DNA from: Clostridia bacterium
Lineage (GTDB): Bacteria; Bacillota; Clostridia; Christensenellales; Aristaeellaceae
Reading direction: 5' to 3'
Assembly: GCA_017471125.1 (NCBI GenBank)
Contig: JAFUWR010000194.1
Location: forward strand, 1 to 6,691
DNA length: 6,691 nucleotides
The position numbers and the translations under genes are program-made. Below are positions 6,179-6,691 of this stretch, in pieces. How positions within the stretch are numbered: the stretch's first letter is position 1; every line of letters begins with the position of its first letter. Below the pieces are notes generated by a model that searched no databases, had not been told where the DNA came from, and was given only the letters and a program-made list of their open reading frames with translations.

Positions 6179-6691
6179 ATGGATATAATCGTTTGCAAAT
6201 TTGGGGGAAGCTCGCTGGCCGACGGGCCGGGCTTTGAGCGCGTATGGGACATCGTACGATCGGACGCGCGCCGGGCCTACGTGGTGCTGTCCGCTCCGGG
6301 GACGCTGGACGGCGCGCCCAAGGTGACCGACCTGCTGGACGCCGCCTGGGACGGGGACGGCGATGCGCTTCAAAGGGTCATCGACAGGTTCGAGGGGATC
6401 GCCGCCAGCCTCGGCCTGCCCGGAGATTATTATGCAACGGAACTCACACGCGCAAGTCATATCTCCCGCGCGTGCCTGATGAGCCGGGGCGAATACCTGT
6501 CGGCCAGGCTGTTCGCGGACCATGCGGGGCTGCCGTTCATCGACGCCGCCGATTTCATACGCTTTGACGGCGCGGGACGGCTGTCGGTTCCGCGGACCCT
6601 CGACCGGCTGCGGCTGCTGCCGGGGCGGGTGCCCCGGGCCGTGCTGCCGGGGTTCTACGGCGCGGGCCCGGACGGGCAGATCGTCACCCTG
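6179..6691 (+). CDS. Aspartate kinase, N-terminal 171 residues (3' end beyond the window)
   Basis: The frame stays open to the last base of the window. Aspartate kinase phosphorylates L-aspartate with ATP, the first step toward lysine, threonine, methionine and diaminopimelate for the cell wall. The visible part belongs to the amino-acid kinase fold. It has the nucleotide-binding KFGGSSLAD at 7-15, YVVLSAPG (34-41) followed by KVTDLL (48-53), the substrate-site SRGEYLSARLFAD at 102-114, PFIDAADFIRFD (119-130) and PGFYGAGPDGQIVTL (157-171). The last leads into the expected but unseen SRGGSD motif. The C-terminal ACT regulatory domains are outside, so feedback specificity and the lysC/thrA-type distinction cannot be judged. 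The start is ATG at 6179, with GGAGG at 6164-6168 (10-nt spacer). The leader between the AT-rich island and the start is under 90 nt, too short for a lysine riboswitch. The gene is transcribed divergently from dnaG. Confidence 0.92.
   Translation, partial: MDIIVCKFGGSSLADGPGFERVWDIVRSDARRAYVVLSAPGTLDGAPKVTDLLDAAWDGDGDALQRVIDRFEGIAASLGLPGDYYATELTRASHISRACLMSRGEYLSARLFADHAGLPFIDAADFIRFDGAGRLSVPRTLDRLRLLPGRVPRAVLPGFYGAGPDGQIVTL

Noticed and set aside
6171..6188. A five-codon leader ORF (ATGATGCTATGGATATAA) overlapping the kinase start
   Set aside because: The GGAGG is only 2 nt from this ATG, while it is acceptably placed for the ATG at 6179; most likely chance.
6086..6523. A 145-codon minus-strand open frame across the kinase start
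   Set aside because: It lies antisense to the recognisable aspartate kinase N-terminus and shows no protein family features.

Overview
The window is a chromosomal housekeeping locus from a GC-rich bacterium, most likely a member of the Clostridia (Bacillota). The gene order dnaG - rpoD - trmK - nif3-like - zinc-ribbon protein is the Firmicutes version of the macromolecular-synthesis operon. The RNase P RNA is of the common (type A) architecture rather than the Bacillus type B, which fits Clostridia better than Bacilli. Placement below class level cannot be supported from this sequence.

Layout. Positions 2-451 (+) are the 3' end of a surface or secreted protein built of tandem bacterial Ig-like (BIG2) domains. 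A perfect 10-bp hairpin at 469-494 sits between it and the convergently oriented RNase P RNA gene rnpB (508-870, -), and can serve as terminator for both. The 5' flank of rnpB (876-915) is a short tandem array of a G-rich heptamer. Upstream of it lies a tightly packed minus-strand operon, read from right to left: dnaG (primase), rpoD (primary sigma factor, TTG start), trmK (tRNA m1A22 methyltransferase), a Nif3-family dinuclear-metal protein, and a coiled-coil C4 zinc-ribbon protein. The last four are joined by a 1-nt overlap, a 10-nt overlap and a 14-nt gap, so they are probably translationally coupled. To the right, an AT-rich divergent intergenic region (about 6036-6102) separates dnaG from a plus-strand aspartate kinase gene that runs off the window end.

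Functionally, dnaG, rpoD, trmK and rnpB supply replication priming, transcription initiation and tRNA modification or maturation. The Nif3-like and zinc-ribbon proteins are conserved companions without a settled role. The aspartate kinase begins the aspartate-family amino-acid pathway and belongs to a separate, divergent transcript.

I looked for an undescribed system on both strands and did not find one. The long plus-strand open frames opposite rpoD and dnaG are explained by high GC and biased codon use. The feature most deserving a second look is the heptamer array exactly where the rnpB promoter would be expected. Start-site corrections are given for three genes: the TTG start of rpoD, and internal ATGs for the nif3-like and zinc-ribbon genes.
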